Origin: Marsupella aquatica
Lineage: Eukaryota; Marchantiophyta
DNA length: 64,000 bases
Assembly (NCBI GenBank): GCA_973895155.1
Contig: OZ316893.1
Coordinates: 28,272,001-28,336,000 of the forward strand
Direction: 5' to 3'
Shown here: positions 1 through 11,194 of the stretch, piece by piece
Position numbering within the stretch: the first letter of the stretch is position 1
How the letters are laid out: each line of letters starts with the position of its first letter
Program-made: the position numbers and the translations under genes
The notes under the pieces: model-generated
What the model was told of the DNA's origin: nothing
The model's input: only the letters and a program-made list of their open reading frames with translations
Databases searched by the model: none

Positions 1-1129
1 ATGGCCCGGGGAACGACCGGAACTCCTTGTCAGGCAAGGTCTTCCTGGTATCAACTTTGGTCTTATTGCCTATCGGCAAGCCAAACACTTCGGCAATTAC
101 CTTGGGAGTAAGATAGAAATCCTTCCCATATATTCTCGTGCAATTGGTCTCGGGTTCCCATGACCCCACGAATTCTAATAGGTCTGACTCCGGTACCTCC
201 GGCTTCAGCCATGGTAATCTTACAAAGGCCTCTAAGCCGGATCCGGCCATGAAGCCTTGGTACTTCTTGGTCTACATGGCCGTAAAGCATGCATCCTCCT
301 CCCGTGCAAAATGTAGTTGCACCTCCACCGGTAGGGTTGCCGCCCAGCCCTTCCAGGTGTCATCCCTGGTTGGAATGGCCTTGATGGGATCGACCTCCTC
401 CTCTTCGGCTTCTCCCTGCCTCCTGCTCTGCTGCTCGGCTGGCTTCTTTGGTGCCGCCGACCTCGTTCTTTTTTCCGGGGTGGCTTCATCGTTGACGGCT
501 CCCTTCCTCTTCATCTCTGCTGCCGTGGAGGTTTCTCCTAGCACCGTTGCCTGGGTCCACCTTTCCGTGCTACCCTTTAATTCCCAGTGTATGTCGTTGC
601 AGTTCTTGATGGCCTCTCGGATGCCGACGACGCTGTCTTTGCAAAACAGAAGATCGTCGAGTTGATTGGAGGTAGGCGTCCACAGGAACTCGTCCTTGAT
701 GAGTTCGCCTCCTAAGAAAGCCGTCTTTTGCAGCTCCCACAATCGAGCGAGCTCCTGCCGTTCTCGAGCTGCCCTTTCTGATTCCTCGTCCTCGTAAGTC
801 TTGATGTACTCAGTTGCCCGTTCGAGCAGGCATCCCCAGAAATGTGCCGCTTGATTGATGTTGCTCATACCCTCCTTAGGTCGATCGTCGGTATCTACTC
901 TCTCCCCGAGTGCTTGCCTAAGCAGTTGACAGTAGTTGGCCTCCCGTAGTCGTCTGCCTAGTTCGTGCTCGCAAATGAGCCACCATCTCCTGCAAGCGCT
1001 CCTTACCCCTCTCCTTTGCCGGTCCTTCTTCCCGTTGATCCTTCCTAGCCGCCGACGCTTAACGCGCCCTAACCCTAATCGAGTTTTCACCCTCAGCGTC
1101 CTTACCTCCGGCCTCGGCCCGGGTTCCAT
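1..1129 (-). pseudogene. E1-type domain protein, partial, one stop, runs off left edge
   Basis: Read leftwards, one frame is open from an ATG at 1129 to the window edge, except for a TAG at 272-274. The TAG replaces what would be CAG, so it looks like a C-to-T change. The first ~285 residues are basic and then acidic, with no recognised enzyme motif. After the stop the frame carries the first half of the domain found in E1: FVGSWE, then RIYGKDFYL, then EVFGLPIG. These match FVKNYD, RLRGRNMSL and MIFGLPEG in the minus-strand E1 copy. The C-terminal part lies outside the window. Gag-like or transposon protein is inferred from this similarity. It is probably a decaying copy, but a single stop leaves open a sequencing error. 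Confidence 0.5.
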
Positions 1130-1400
1130 GGTTGCCCCTAATGGTTTATATTTTTCTTGTTTTGTCCCTATACTAAGGTGTTCCTAGGGTGCCTTCCTGC
1201 TTTACCCACTTAACTGGCCGAGTGATTCCTGTCTAGGCATCACACCACTCACGCCTCCTCCCTCCATGTCTGCCCTCCCTAAAAGGAGCAGCCCTCCACC
1301 ACCGTCATTGCAGCGGTGGCTGATCCTCAATGGATGCCCCCAATGGTTCCTCCGCAGCCACTGCCGCAGGCCCGTCCTTTGACAGATTACCTGCCCCAGA

Positions 1401-2678
1401 CTAAGTCAACTCTCCCGTGGCATGACCAAGTCCACCCTTGGCTTTGACTTCATCTTTGGCTTTGGCTTCCCCGGCCTGCTCCAGTGGTTGACCCGCCACC
1501 ATGGCTTCATCAATGGTTGTCCCGGCCTCGGCCTTGCCATCCCCGCCTTCTAGGATAGTTGAAACCTCTATTGTGACCTTGCCTGAGGCCGCTGAGGCCG
1601 GTGCCATGCTCTCCTCCTTGGTTATGGTGCCCTGAGAAGCCGCGTTGCTCCCTGACCCGGAAGGTTTTCGCTTCTTCTTCTTCTCTTGTTTGGCAACTGG
1701 TCCCTTCCCCTTGCCAATTATCTTTGACACCCGCGAGGGTGCCGCGGCTTGTCTTTCGGCCAGTACTACCCCTAGCAACCTTGTTGCCACAATTGGAGAT
1801 TGAACTAGTGAGGCCAAGCACTTCAACACTGCAGCTTGTTTCTTCAACCGCTCTGTTTGGTTGTCGGCCCGCCGTTGTAAGTTCTCCACCTTCCGCATGC
1901 TTTCCTCCAATTCCTCCTGCGTCTTGTTCAGATTCCCGTGCGCCTACTCTAGCTCCTTCTGTGCTTCCTCCAATTCCTTTTGTAAGGCAGCCCTCTCCTC
2001 CTGGGTTGCTCTCAGCTCCTTGTCGAGCTCTTGGACAACCTCAAACTCCATCTGGTTCATCTTGGCGTAAGTCTGATCAATCATATTGTCCTTCTTACAC
2101 AGGCCGGCCTTGAAGTTGGCCGTAAGGGATGCAAGCTCTTGCTGCAACACACTAATCCCTTGATAGGACTTCCCTAACTTGGCCTCCTTCTACTCAAAGG
2201 CTCTACGAAGACCCTCAAGTTCCCGGCCCCTTCAGTACGCTCTCCTTCCTCTGCGTTTCCGCCATGGCCTGATTGCTGGCTGTCATGTGGGCCTCCTCTG
2301 CGTCCTTCAGCTCCCACTCCCGCTTCCATTTCTCCTTTTCCTTGACCGCGTTGGCCAACTCCCCTTGGTCCGAGTCAGTTTATCCTTGATAATCTGGTTA
2401 TCAACCTGAGCTGTATCCACTTGCCCCTGCATGATGTTGAGCTCATGCCTCTTAATCTGCAGCTCATCTTGGGCCTTCTTGGCCGCCTTTAGGTCTTCTG
2501 CCTTGGCTTCCTTCTCCCTAAGCCGACGGATGACCTTGTTCTTCTTCATCCTTTCCAAAGCCACCATTTCCTCCAATCGGCTTTTATCCAACATCTCCCT
2601 CTGGATAAAGGGTCCCTGCTCCAACTCCTCCCCAAAGATGTTGAGCGCAAGTTCTTCACACATCTTCCCATACTCCAT
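1401..2678 (-). pseudogene. Coiled-coil protein of the E1 type, broken
   Basis: Three frame-shifted pieces in the minus direction (2678-2307, 2150-1944, 1910-1401) read as one long heptad-rich coiled coil full of E, K, Q and L. A lysine/serine-rich tail (KKKKRK near 1660) and an alanine/glycine-rich end follow. It resembles the C-terminal coiled-coil half of the E1 protein in design, including an FGEELEQ start comparable to the FFNQELVA segment of E1. The frameshifts and the stop near 1943 mark it as a pseudogene. Its first ATG lies only 8 bases from the E1 insertion point at 2685, so its original N-terminal part is missing or was displaced. No enzyme motif is seen. Confidence 0.4.
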
Positions 2679-3586
2679 GGCAAATTGTCACGTCGTAGGC
2701 TTCGGCCTTAACTCAGACTTCAGCTTAGACGGGCACATCCCTCGTAAATCTGAGGGTTCGGGCAGGAAGGGAAGCACGTAATGCACCTTATTCTCGTAAA
2801 CTAGCGCTAAGTGCGCATACTGCTAAATACGGACACCTCCTAGGTATGGTTTGTGTTCCACCGCCGGAATGTACCTTAGTCGATAGCAGGATCGACCCCG
2901 GCTTAAGGGCTTCTAAGCCTTTGTGCTGTCCGCCTTCGATCCGGATTCGATGATACAGGTCCTCAACCCGTGCTCGCAACCACTTACCCGCAGGCTGCAC
3001 CCTGTGCACGTCTCGGGTAGTGCGTTCGGCCCGGTGCTGCCACCCATATACGAGAAACCCACACACATATGCGCACACATGCATACAATCTCGATTTACA
3101 CGAAGGAAAAATGATGGGAAAGGATTTTACTACAAAGGGAACATATGCGTACACTTAGTTGACACGACAGCCCTGGAATGCACAGGTTCAAGGCCGAGGG
3201 TGCACACTACAACGGAGCCCGGCTCTGCACTCTCCCGACGAGCTTAGTCCTACCCCCTCCCCTTGGTACTCTGTCATTCCCAGAGGTCGGGACTCCCCGC
3301 ATGTCCCGCGGATGTCCGACTCTGAAACTAAAAACCCCCCCTCCTGCCTCTACCGAGGGGTGCACTAAATACTAAGAGCCGAGGAACGGGGTGTCCTCTC
3401 ACCGAAGATTTGCTGACTAAGGTCCTAACTAAGCTGACAGTCAGGCCGGAAAACGGCTGTGTCTTATTAGAAGATCCTAATTTACGCAGGCTGGACAGCA
3501 GGGCAACGCTGCTGTACCTAAGGCAGGTGCCTGTCCCAAGAGCCTGACTAAGCCAATCCTAATCCTAATCTATTCCTACTCCGCCG

Positions 3587-6215
3587 CTAATGCCTGGCAC
3601 GCTTGCCAGAGCCGCCCGAATGGGAACGGCCATCCCGCTGCCTTCGAAGCCTGTCATTGTCCGCTTTGAGGAGCTGGACCTGGTCCAGCAGAGATTCGTT
3701 CTCTCGCCTCATCGCGTCCGTCTCCTCTGCTGCCTCCTGACATGCCTCCTCCAGCTGTTGGGCGTCGCTCGTCAGTTTACCCGCCAGCTGGTCCTGCTTC
3801 TCGGCCTCGGTTTGGAGCCGCGCCATCTCGGCCTGCAGCGTGGCTATCTCCATCGTGTCCCGCTAGGCTCGCTCCTCGGCCTCCTCCAGGTCTTTCTGCC
3901 AGGTGACAGCTTGTTTCTTCAAATTGTCAATCTGGTTCCGGAGTCGTGTAATCTCGGCCTCGTTCCCAGCTTTGGCCTGTTCGGCTAGGGCGGTAAGAGC
4001 GTACACCTTTGCTAACAACTCATCGGCGGCTGCAACCTTGGGTCGTAGTTGCAGAATCTCAGCCTCTTGAGCCGCCACTTCGTTCTTTAGGTACACGGAC
4101 TCCACCCGGTACCGCTCTATCCTCTGAAGGGCCTCCGACTGGGCCCGACCTGCCTTTACGGCGGCAACCAACTCCTGATTGAAGAAATAGGCTACCTTCC
4201 GGGCCATGAACTCCCCGGTATCCCGGGCAATTTGATGAGAGAAATCTCCCAGAAGCCCGTTCAGAAACGTACCCTGTACGAAGAGTTCCGGGTGGTCCAA
4301 GTTGTGCCTGTCCGAATTTGGGCACAGGCAGACATCAACACGCGCAGGGGCCGGGGCAGTGACGTCCAGCCCTGGGGACATAACGTTGGAAGGGGCTGGA
4401 GTGTCCTCCTGCAGCGATGTCCGGTTCTCCGGAATTGCCACCGGCGGGTCCTTGGGAGACCCGGGTTTGGGTAAGACCTCTGCCGTACCAACTTCTGTAC
4501 TTAGCCTGGCTAGTTGGGTCGCATCAACGGTTGCGACGACTGACCCCTCCGGCACCTCCTCGGTTACGATTACAGCTATTTGTGGAGGTGGGGTGGGTGA
4601 AGCTGGCGTGTCCACTGGACTTCAGGCCTCGGGTTGGGGCCGTCTCTCCAATGCCGGAAAAACCCACCTAGCTGGGACCAGCTTTGTAACGTTGATGCGG
4701 GGAAGGGTTCGTCGATCAAACTGGGCGTACCACTCAAGAATGATTTCGATGTGGCTAGTGAAATACGCCTTCCCGCCAATGTACAGCGTCTTCCTTCGCC
4801 GCTCCATCTCTTCATGGAATTTCTTAGCGAAGTACGACGCCCATTTCCTAGGTCGATAGTTCTCGACCTGGATAACCTGGGCGGCGGAGATCTCCCCCCG
4901 GGGTTCCGAGAGCGTACCTCTGGAACTCCAGCCGCTCAGCTATCTCGGGCATGAGGCAGGTCCTCATCACGAACCCGTTGTCTACTGATCCCTCTGAGGG
5001 AAAACTTGAAGATTGGTACTTGGCCCCCTTGCCCCCGAGAGCCCGTGATTCGACTCGATGGTCACCTTCGGGTAACCCGAAGATCATCCTGAGCCGTTCT
5101 TCTGTGAGGGACATATTCCTTCCCCGCAGCCGAGTCTGTTGACGTACGTCATCATAATTCTTGACGAATTTTGTCATGTCCTCCCCGTAGTACCTGCAAG
5201 TGTTCCAGGGGAGAGAGGCGAGGTGCTCAAATCCCTGAGTCTTCAGGTACACCGCATGCTTGGGATGGAGGATGTTGCTGTGAACGTTTTCCCCCATGCG
5301 ATGCATCGTCACCTTGGCCACGGCTACCGTGGCCAACGGTAACCCGGATGCAGTGGCGGATTCCTTCCTCTTCTTTCCCCGTGACTGACTCGGGGAAGGT
5401 GATACTTCCCCATCCTCCCGATCGGGCCTGGGGAGTGCCACTGCGGTTGGTAACGGGCCCGGGGCGGCCACGGTCACCATGTTGTCTGCTGCGGCCGCTC
5501 CTGGGGTCAGAGCAGGGGGTGGGGACGATATAGTGTCGGCCCCCCGAGCGCTTGTTCCTCTGGGCCGCCTGGTCAAGGGTGGGGTAGCCTCATCGTCATC
5601 GCTAAGATCCACAGCGTTGATGACGGAGCGTACCTGTGCTGGCTGGGTGATAGGTGGTGGGTTTTGGCTAGGCTGCGGCTGAGGCTGAGGCTGGGGTTGC
5701 ATGGGCACGGGTACGGGTACGGGTACGGGCCCGGCTGAGTTGGTCATGTTGGTTGATGGCCGAGTTCCCATGAAGCTCTGCAGGTGCTGGTAGAAGTTCT
5801 CCGAAGCGAGTGCGGACGCCCTTGTCGAACGGTTGGTACTGGACTCGCCGTTAATGACAGCCCGAACCTGGGCAGGGATGTGGTCGAAGTGATGTCACTG
5901 CAGGTCGATTGTACCCGGGATATTGAAGACCTCGTCCGGAAGCCGAAGCAATGCTTCCCAGAACCCGATATATTTGTCTCCGTTGAAGAAGTACCCAGAT
6001 ACCTCAGCTGGTCGGTAAAGCTCGCTCTGAGACGGGTAGTCAAAGTTAAGGACATAGTGGTGTCGTCCTGCTAGGCGGATGGCTCTCTCGTATTCGCGTT
6101 CGATCTCGTATCGGCGCGGGTTGGCGTGTTTCAATGAATCGGCCAAGTGCCTTCCGGTAGATAGGAACTGCGTCTAGAATCGAATGGCCGAGCTGGAGAG
6201 GATCGTGTGCGACAT
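3587..6215 (-). pseudogene. E1 protein (N-module, shared domain, coiled coil), near-intact
   Basis: Reading minus from the ATG at 6215 gives ~876 codons with one frameshift, in a G run near 4900, and four in-frame stops (about 6176, 5893, 4623 and 3864). Order: an N-terminal module (HHYVLNFDYPSQSEL, then YIGFWEALLRLPD); a Pro/Gln-rich linker; the shared domain near 5300-4650 (FVKNYD, RLRGRNMSL, MIFGLPEG, ERLEFQR, then RKW and a FTSHIEIILEW helix); an acidic/proline linker; and a ~220-residue coiled coil ending RARH. At least one stop (3864) sits where the plus copy has CAA, consistent with C-to-T decay. The function is unknown. The architecture suggests a structural, gag-like protein. Confidence 0.65.
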
Positions 6216-6315
6216 TCAGAGGAGATAGTAGTGGCGACCTAGAGAGAACGAGAGAGCTGGGGTCGAAGCTGGCGCGCGGACTGATGGACTGGTGCACTAC
6301 AAAGGGTTGGCTCCC

Positions 6316-6323
6316 CTTTTATA
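6316..6323 (-). promoter_or_regulatory. TATA box of E1 minus copy
   Basis: TATAAAAG on the minus strand, about 100 bases upstream of the E1 ATG at 6215 and preceded by CCTCAAAG. The identical motif with the same flank is at 7577-7584 in the plus copy, so it is conserved between copies. Likely an RNA polymerase II core promoter. Confidence 0.6.
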
Positions 6324-6702
6324 CTTTGAGGGCTTGTCGATCCCCGACGTCTCCTCGACGCCCATAGGTTGAACCGCTCACGCTTGTGGTGTACCGGCCA
6401 CTCCGCCGGTCTGAGTCAGCGTGCATCAGTGGCCGCTTCCTTAAGTTCGTTATACGGACCCGAGGGAGGGGCCCCTCCACGCTCGTAACCCGGGTGTGCG
6501 AATAGCGACCCGCCGCCAGCCCGAACCTGAAGTCCCCCTTATTGCCTAATGATGTCCTACCCCTAATGATTACCTAAATACTGTCGTTATGCTAATAATA
6601 GCAGCCTAAGACCCATCTAACGCGCGTGCCGAGTGCAGTTAGACTGAATCACTCATTAACCGCCGTACCGGCAGCGTCACACAAATTACTAATTGATTTC
6701 AG

Positions 6703-7222
6703 GATGTGTTTGCATGGAGCCACCAAGACCTGAAGGGAGTAGACCCAAAATTAGGAGAACACCAAATTGATCTAATGTTAGGGGCCAAATTGTTTAGACA
6801 ACCAATTCGAAGGATGAACCCTAAGTATTCCCTGATGGTCAAAGCTGAAATTGACAAGCTAGTGGAAGCCGGATTCATCACTCTAGTCCTACATTCACAC
6901 TGGGTGTCTCCAATTGTGATAGTTCCCAAGAAAGCTGGACCCGATGGTAAACCCAAGATCCGGGTTTGTTAGGATTATAGGAAGCTAAATGAAGCTACGT
7001 TGAAGGATCATTTTCCTTTACCCTTTACTGATATGGTGCTAGACATGGTAGCCAGTCATGAACTATATTCATTCATGGATGGGTACTCTGGTTATAACCA
7101 AATCAGGATTAGGCAGGAAGACCAAATCAAGACAACCTTCATCACGGAATGGGGCATCTATGTCTTCAATCGTATGTTGTTTGGACTCTATAACGCACCA
7201 GCTTTGTTCCAAAGATTGATGG
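6703..7222 (+). pseudogene. Ty3/gypsy reverse transcriptase, N-terminal part
   Basis: Reads DVFAWSHQDLKG, then a VSPIVIVPKK segment, RVC-stop-DYRKLNEAT, the FMDGYSGYNQI box and LFGLYNAPALFQRLM. This is the fingers and start of the palm of a Ty3/gypsy RT, closest in wording to the plant Tat/Athila group. A TAG at 6970-6972 interrupts the normally continuous RVCVDYRKLN box. The frame ends inside codon ATG-G at 7222, where the plus E1 element is inserted, and resumes in frame at 11200. Gag and protease are not present upstream, because the minus E1 copy sits directly to the left. Relic, not functional. Confidence 0.88.
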
Positions 7223-7576
7223 TGTGACGCCGCCAGCACGGCAGTTAATGATTGATTTGGCCTAGCCGTGCTTAGCATGCTCATTAGGGGCACCATAGGC
7301 CGTAGTTATTAGCATAATGACACTAAGTAGGTAGTACTTATGACTAGGGAATCATTAGTTAATAAGGGGCATATACGTTCGGGATGGCGGCGGAGCGCCA
7401 TTCGTACTCTCGGGTTACGAGCGTGTAAGGGGACACTTCGGGTCCGTATAGCAAATTCTTGGAGGCGGCTGCTGACACGCTTTGAACCGGACTGCAAGTG
7501 GCCAGTACACTATGAGCGTGAAAAGCTCGGCCTATAGGAAGGGAGGAGGGGCCAGTTGAACAATGAGCCCTCAAAG

Positions 7577-7584
7577 TATAAAAG
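7577..7584 (+). promoter_or_regulatory. TATA box of E1 plus copy
   Basis: TATAAAAG about 110 bases upstream of the E1 coding region, with the same upstream CCTCAAAG as in the minus copy. Likely polymerase II promoter. Confidence 0.6.
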
Positions 7585-7689
7585 GAGGGCCGCATTACAC
7601 CCACACTCCATTCCGCGCACCAGCTTCGACCTCAGCTACTTTGTCCCTCCTTAGTCGCCCACCGTCACTCCTGGATTTCTGTCACAATA

Positions 7690-10274
7690 TTGTCTAGTTT
7701 GGCCCTTCGATTTTGGCTACAATTCCTATCCATAGGGAGTCACTTAGCCAAGTCCTTAGCCAAAGTTAACCCACGCCAATACGAGACCAAGCAAGCTTAC
7801 AAGAGAGCCATTTGCTTAGTCGGCCGTAATCACTATAATGGCAACTTCGACCTCCCTTTTCAGAGTGAGCTTTGCCGAGTCGACAAAATCAGCAAGTACT
7901 TCTTTGTAGACAAGAAGTACGTCGGGTTCCGGGAAGCGCTTCTTTGGCTTCCAGACAAGGTTTACCATCTCCTAGGCATGATAGACTTGCAGCCGCACCA
8001 CTACGACCATATCCTCGCCCAGGTTCAAGCCTCCATAGATATTCGGTTCGGCCCTGCCCGAACAAGCGAGGCTCCTATCTTAACATCACTCAACTTCCCC
8101 AGGGATTTCCTGAATCTAATGGCTCCTCCCCCAGCTGCAACTGGCGCCCACCCATCCGTATCCGTGCCAACACCACCTCGGCCTCAGCCAAGCCGATCTC
8201 CACCACTGGTCGCACCACCTCTCTGAATGCGGTGAACATTAGTTCGAAGACGAGGAGGCCCATCCTCCCCTGAATCGGCGGCCCCGGGGTACAAATCAGC
8301 ATGCGCCTGTCAACCTGGCGCCACTCCCACAAGCCCAAGGGGACAACACGGTGACTGTAGCAGCTCCTGCACCGATACTCACGGCGGTAGCGCTACCGCC
8401 ACCTGATAGGGAGGATGGGGAATTGTCCCCCTCTACAAATCACCCCGGGAATCAATCCCGGGGAAGGAAGAGGAAAGAACCCGCAGCCGTATCCGGGCTG
8501 CCGTTGGCCACGGTTGCGGTGGTCAAGCTGACCATGCATCGCATGGGGGAGAATGTTCACAAGAACATCCTCTACCCCAAGCATGCATGCTACCTGAAGA
8601 CCCAAGGGTTTGAGCACCTCACCTCTCTCCCTTGGAATGGAAGCAGGTACCCTTGGAATGGAAGCAGGTACTATGGGCAGGATATGACGGAGTTCATTCA
8701 AAACTTTGATGAGACCCGCCAACAAACCCGAGCGCACGGGAGAGTGATGTGTCTCAATGAGGCACGTTTGAAGATGATTTTTGGCCTACCCGAGGGGATA
8801 AACCGGGTAGAGTCGCGGGCTCTTGGGGGCAAGGGAGCTAAATACTAGTCCTCTAGCTTCCCGACCGAGGGAGCAGTGGACAACGGATTCTTGATGAGGA
8901 CGTGCCTCATCCCGGAGGTAGTAGAACGCCTGGAGTTCCAGCGGTCTGCCTCCACATGATGGAACCGCGGGGTGAAATATCCGCCGCCCAGGTGATACAA
9001 GTAGAGAACTTTTGGCCTAGGAAGTGGGCGTCCTTCATCAAGAAATTCCATGAGGAGATGGAGCGGAGAAGGAAGACCTTATACCTTGCAAAAAGGCGTA
9101 CTTCGCAAGCCACATTGAGATCATCATCGAGTGGTACGCCCATTTTGACTGCTGTAGCCTCCCACGCATCAACAAGCCCGAGCTGACCCCATCAAAGTGG
9201 GTGTTCCCAGCTCAGGAGAGGCAACCGCAGCCTGAGGCCCAAAACCTGATTGTCGCAAGACCTGCTTCCCCGACCCTGCCACCAGCCGCTACCGCCCCGC
9301 CAAGCATACCCGTGGACGTAGTCATCACGACCTTGGAAGCAATCAACCGGGTCAACGCAATCAAAGTCGGGCTGGCTGAGGCCAGACCCAAACCCGATAC
9401 TATGGCGGCCGAGGAGATCCCGCCACCCCCCACGGCTGTGCAAGAGAACCGCTCAGTGGAACCAGCCCCTTTGACCGACTTACCTCAAGGGCTAGATGTT
9501 TCCACTCCTACTCCCGCGCGGGCTGGAGTCTGCCCGTGCCCGAATCCAGATGGGCATAGTCTGGACCACTCGGAACTCTTTGCGCCGGGCACGTTTTTGA
9601 ACGGGTTGTTGGGAGATTTCTCTCAACAAATCGCACAGGATACCAGGGAATACATGGCACAAAAGGTGGCCTACTTCTTCAACCAGGAGTTGGTTGCGAC
9701 TATAAAGGCAAGACATGTGCAGGCTGAAATAGCGCAGAGAATAGAGCGATACCGGGTTGAGTCTGCCTACCTGAAGGACGAAGTGGCGGCCCTAGAGACT
9801 GAACTCCAACGACTGCGACCTCAGGTAACGGCCACAGAGGATCAGGTTGTCGAGGCCAGAGCCCGGGCAGCCTTAGCAGAGCAGGCCGGGCTCGAAAAAG
9901 ATGCCGAGATCGCACGGCTTTGGACCAAGATTGATAGTTTGAAGGGACAAGCCTTCATTTGGCAGAAGGATCTGGAGGAAGCTGACTCTCGGTCTCAACG
10001 AGATGCAACCGAGATTGACACCCTAAAGATAGAGGTGGCGCGGCTTCAAGGAGAAGCCACAAATCAGGCCCAGTTGGTGGATAAACTGACGAGCAACGTC
10101 CAGCAACTGGAGGAGGCATGCCAGGAGACCGTAGAGGAGATGGATGCGGCAAAGCGAGAGAATGAATCTCTGCTGGATCAGGTCCAACTACTCCAGCAGG
10201 ATGCCGACAGGCTCAGGAGGCAGCGGGATAACCGCTCCCACTTGGGCGGCTCTGGCGAGCATGCCAGGCATTAG
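7690..10274 (+). pseudogene. E1 protein, second copy, degraded
   Basis: Homologous by eye over its whole length to the minus-strand E1 protein. The N-module occupies 7690-8226 (NHYNGNFDLPFQSEL, YVGFREALLWLPD, PHHYDH). The shared domain occupies 8351-8848 (FIQNFD, MIFGLPEG), after an internal duplication of PWNGSRY at 8633-8672. The domain is cut by TAG at 8846-8848, where the other copy has CAA. The following ~350 bases are scrambled by frameshifts. The coiled-coil part is intact at 9201-10274 (357 codons) and ends EHARH, like the other copy. The ATG of the N-module is lost; the first usable codon there is TTG. Not expected to make full-length protein. Confidence 0.65.
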
Positions 10275-11194
10275 TGGCGAAGTAGGATTAAAATAGAGTT
10301 AGGAGTAGCTAAATCAGGCTATAGGGACAAGCGCTTGCCCTAGTTAAAGCGGTGCTGCCATACTGTCCAGCCTGCGTAGATTAGAATCTTTAGGGTTTAG
10401 GGTTTAAGACAAGCCGTTTTCCGGCCCCGTTTCTGGCCTGATAGCCAGCTTAGTTAGGATCTTAGTTAGTGAATATTTGTGCTTGAGGCCACTCCGGTCC
10501 TCAGCCCTTAGTATTTAGTGCACCCCTCGGTAGAGGAAGGAGGAGTTTTTAGTCTCAGAGTTGGACATCCGCGGTATGTGCGGGGAGTCCCAACCTTTGT
10601 GGGTGAAAGAGTACCAAGGGGAGGGGGTAGGACTAAGCTCGCGGGGCGAGTGCAAAGCCGGGCTCCGTTTTAGTGTACACCCTCGGCCTTGGACCTGTTC
10701 ATTCAACAACTTTTGGGTCAACTAAGTGTATGTGTATGTCCACCTATGTAGTAAACTCCTTCCCCATTATTTCCTTTGTGTAAATCAAGATTGTATGCTT
10801 GTGTGTGTGTATATGTGTGAATCTCGTGTATGGGTGCCAACGCTTGGCCAAACGCACTACCCGAGCCGTGCACGGGGTGCAGCTTGCGGGTAAGTGGTTG
10901 CGAGCCCGGGTTGAGTGCCCGTATCATCGAATCCGGATCGAAGGCGGATAACACAAAGGCTTAGAAGCCCGTAAGCCGGGGTCAATCCTGTGATTGACTA
11001 AGGTACGTTCCGGCGGTGGAACACAAATCATACCTAGGAGGTGTCCGTAAGTAACAATAGTCAGACGCACTTAGCGCTAGTTTACATGAGTTAGGTGCAT
11101 TTCTTGCGTCTCTCCCTGCCCGAACCCTCATATTTACGAAGGATGTGCCCGTCTAAGCCGAAGCCTGGGATAAGGCCCAGTTGACGACGTGACA
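10275..11194 (+). other. 3' region of E1 plus copy
   Basis: No sense-strand gene. The region is conserved with 2686-3586 of the minus copy, including GTGCACCCCTCGGTAGAGG and the final CTGCCCGAACCCTCA block. Two short antisense ORFs (10721-10515 and 10954-10718) have recognisable counterparts in the other copy. The terminal GTGACA is the element end. Confidence 0.5.
10389..10406 (+). repeat. Plant telomere-type repeat, 2.5 units
   Basis: TTTAGGG TTTAGGG TTTA inside the 3' region of the plus E1 copy. The corresponding place in the minus copy lacks it, so it was gained or lost after the copies separated. Confidence 0.8.

Larger units (their letters stand above)
2686..6681 (-). mobile_element. 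E1 element, minus-strand copy, complete with target duplication
   Basis: About 4.0 kb, flanked by CAAAT on both sides (2681-2685 and 6682-6686). Read on the minus strand it begins TGTGACGCTGCC and ends GACGTGACA. The same ends occur on the plus-strand copy at 7223-11194, and both show the order 5' leader, TATAAAAG, coding region, ~900-base 3' region. No long terminal direct repeat is visible: the 5' end does not recur near the 3' end. The ends form a weak inverted repeat (TGTGACG against TGTCACG). TG...CA ends with a 5-bp duplication fit a Ty3-type integrase, but the lack of LTRs is unusual. No transposase or RT is encoded, so the element is likely non-autonomous. Confidence 0.75.
7223..11194 (+). 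mobile_element. E1 element, plus-strand copy, inserted in RT
   Basis: Starts TGTGACGCCGCC, ends GACGACGTGACA, ~3.97 kb. The flanks are GATGG (7218-7222) and AATGG (11195-11199), a 5-bp target duplication with one mismatch. Removing the element and one copy of the duplication restores an open RT frame across the junction. The first 13 bases and the reverse complement of the last 13 match at 10 positions. Internal order matches the minus copy: TATAAAAG, coding region to 10274, ~920-base 3' region. Coding decay is greater than in the minus copy. Confidence 0.78.

Noticed and set aside
138-665. 175-codon plus-strand ORF
   Set aside because: Antisense shadow of the minus-strand frame 1129-1, which carries the recognisable domain.
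1601-2113. 170-codon plus-strand ORF rich in Ser, Pro and Leu
   Set aside because: Mirror of the Lys/Glu-rich coiled coil on the minus strand; composition is the expected complement.
7223-11194. E1 as an ordinary LTR element with LTRs at both ends
   Set aside because: The 5' TGTGACGC block does not recur near 10274-11194, and the 3' GTGACA block does not recur near the 5' end.
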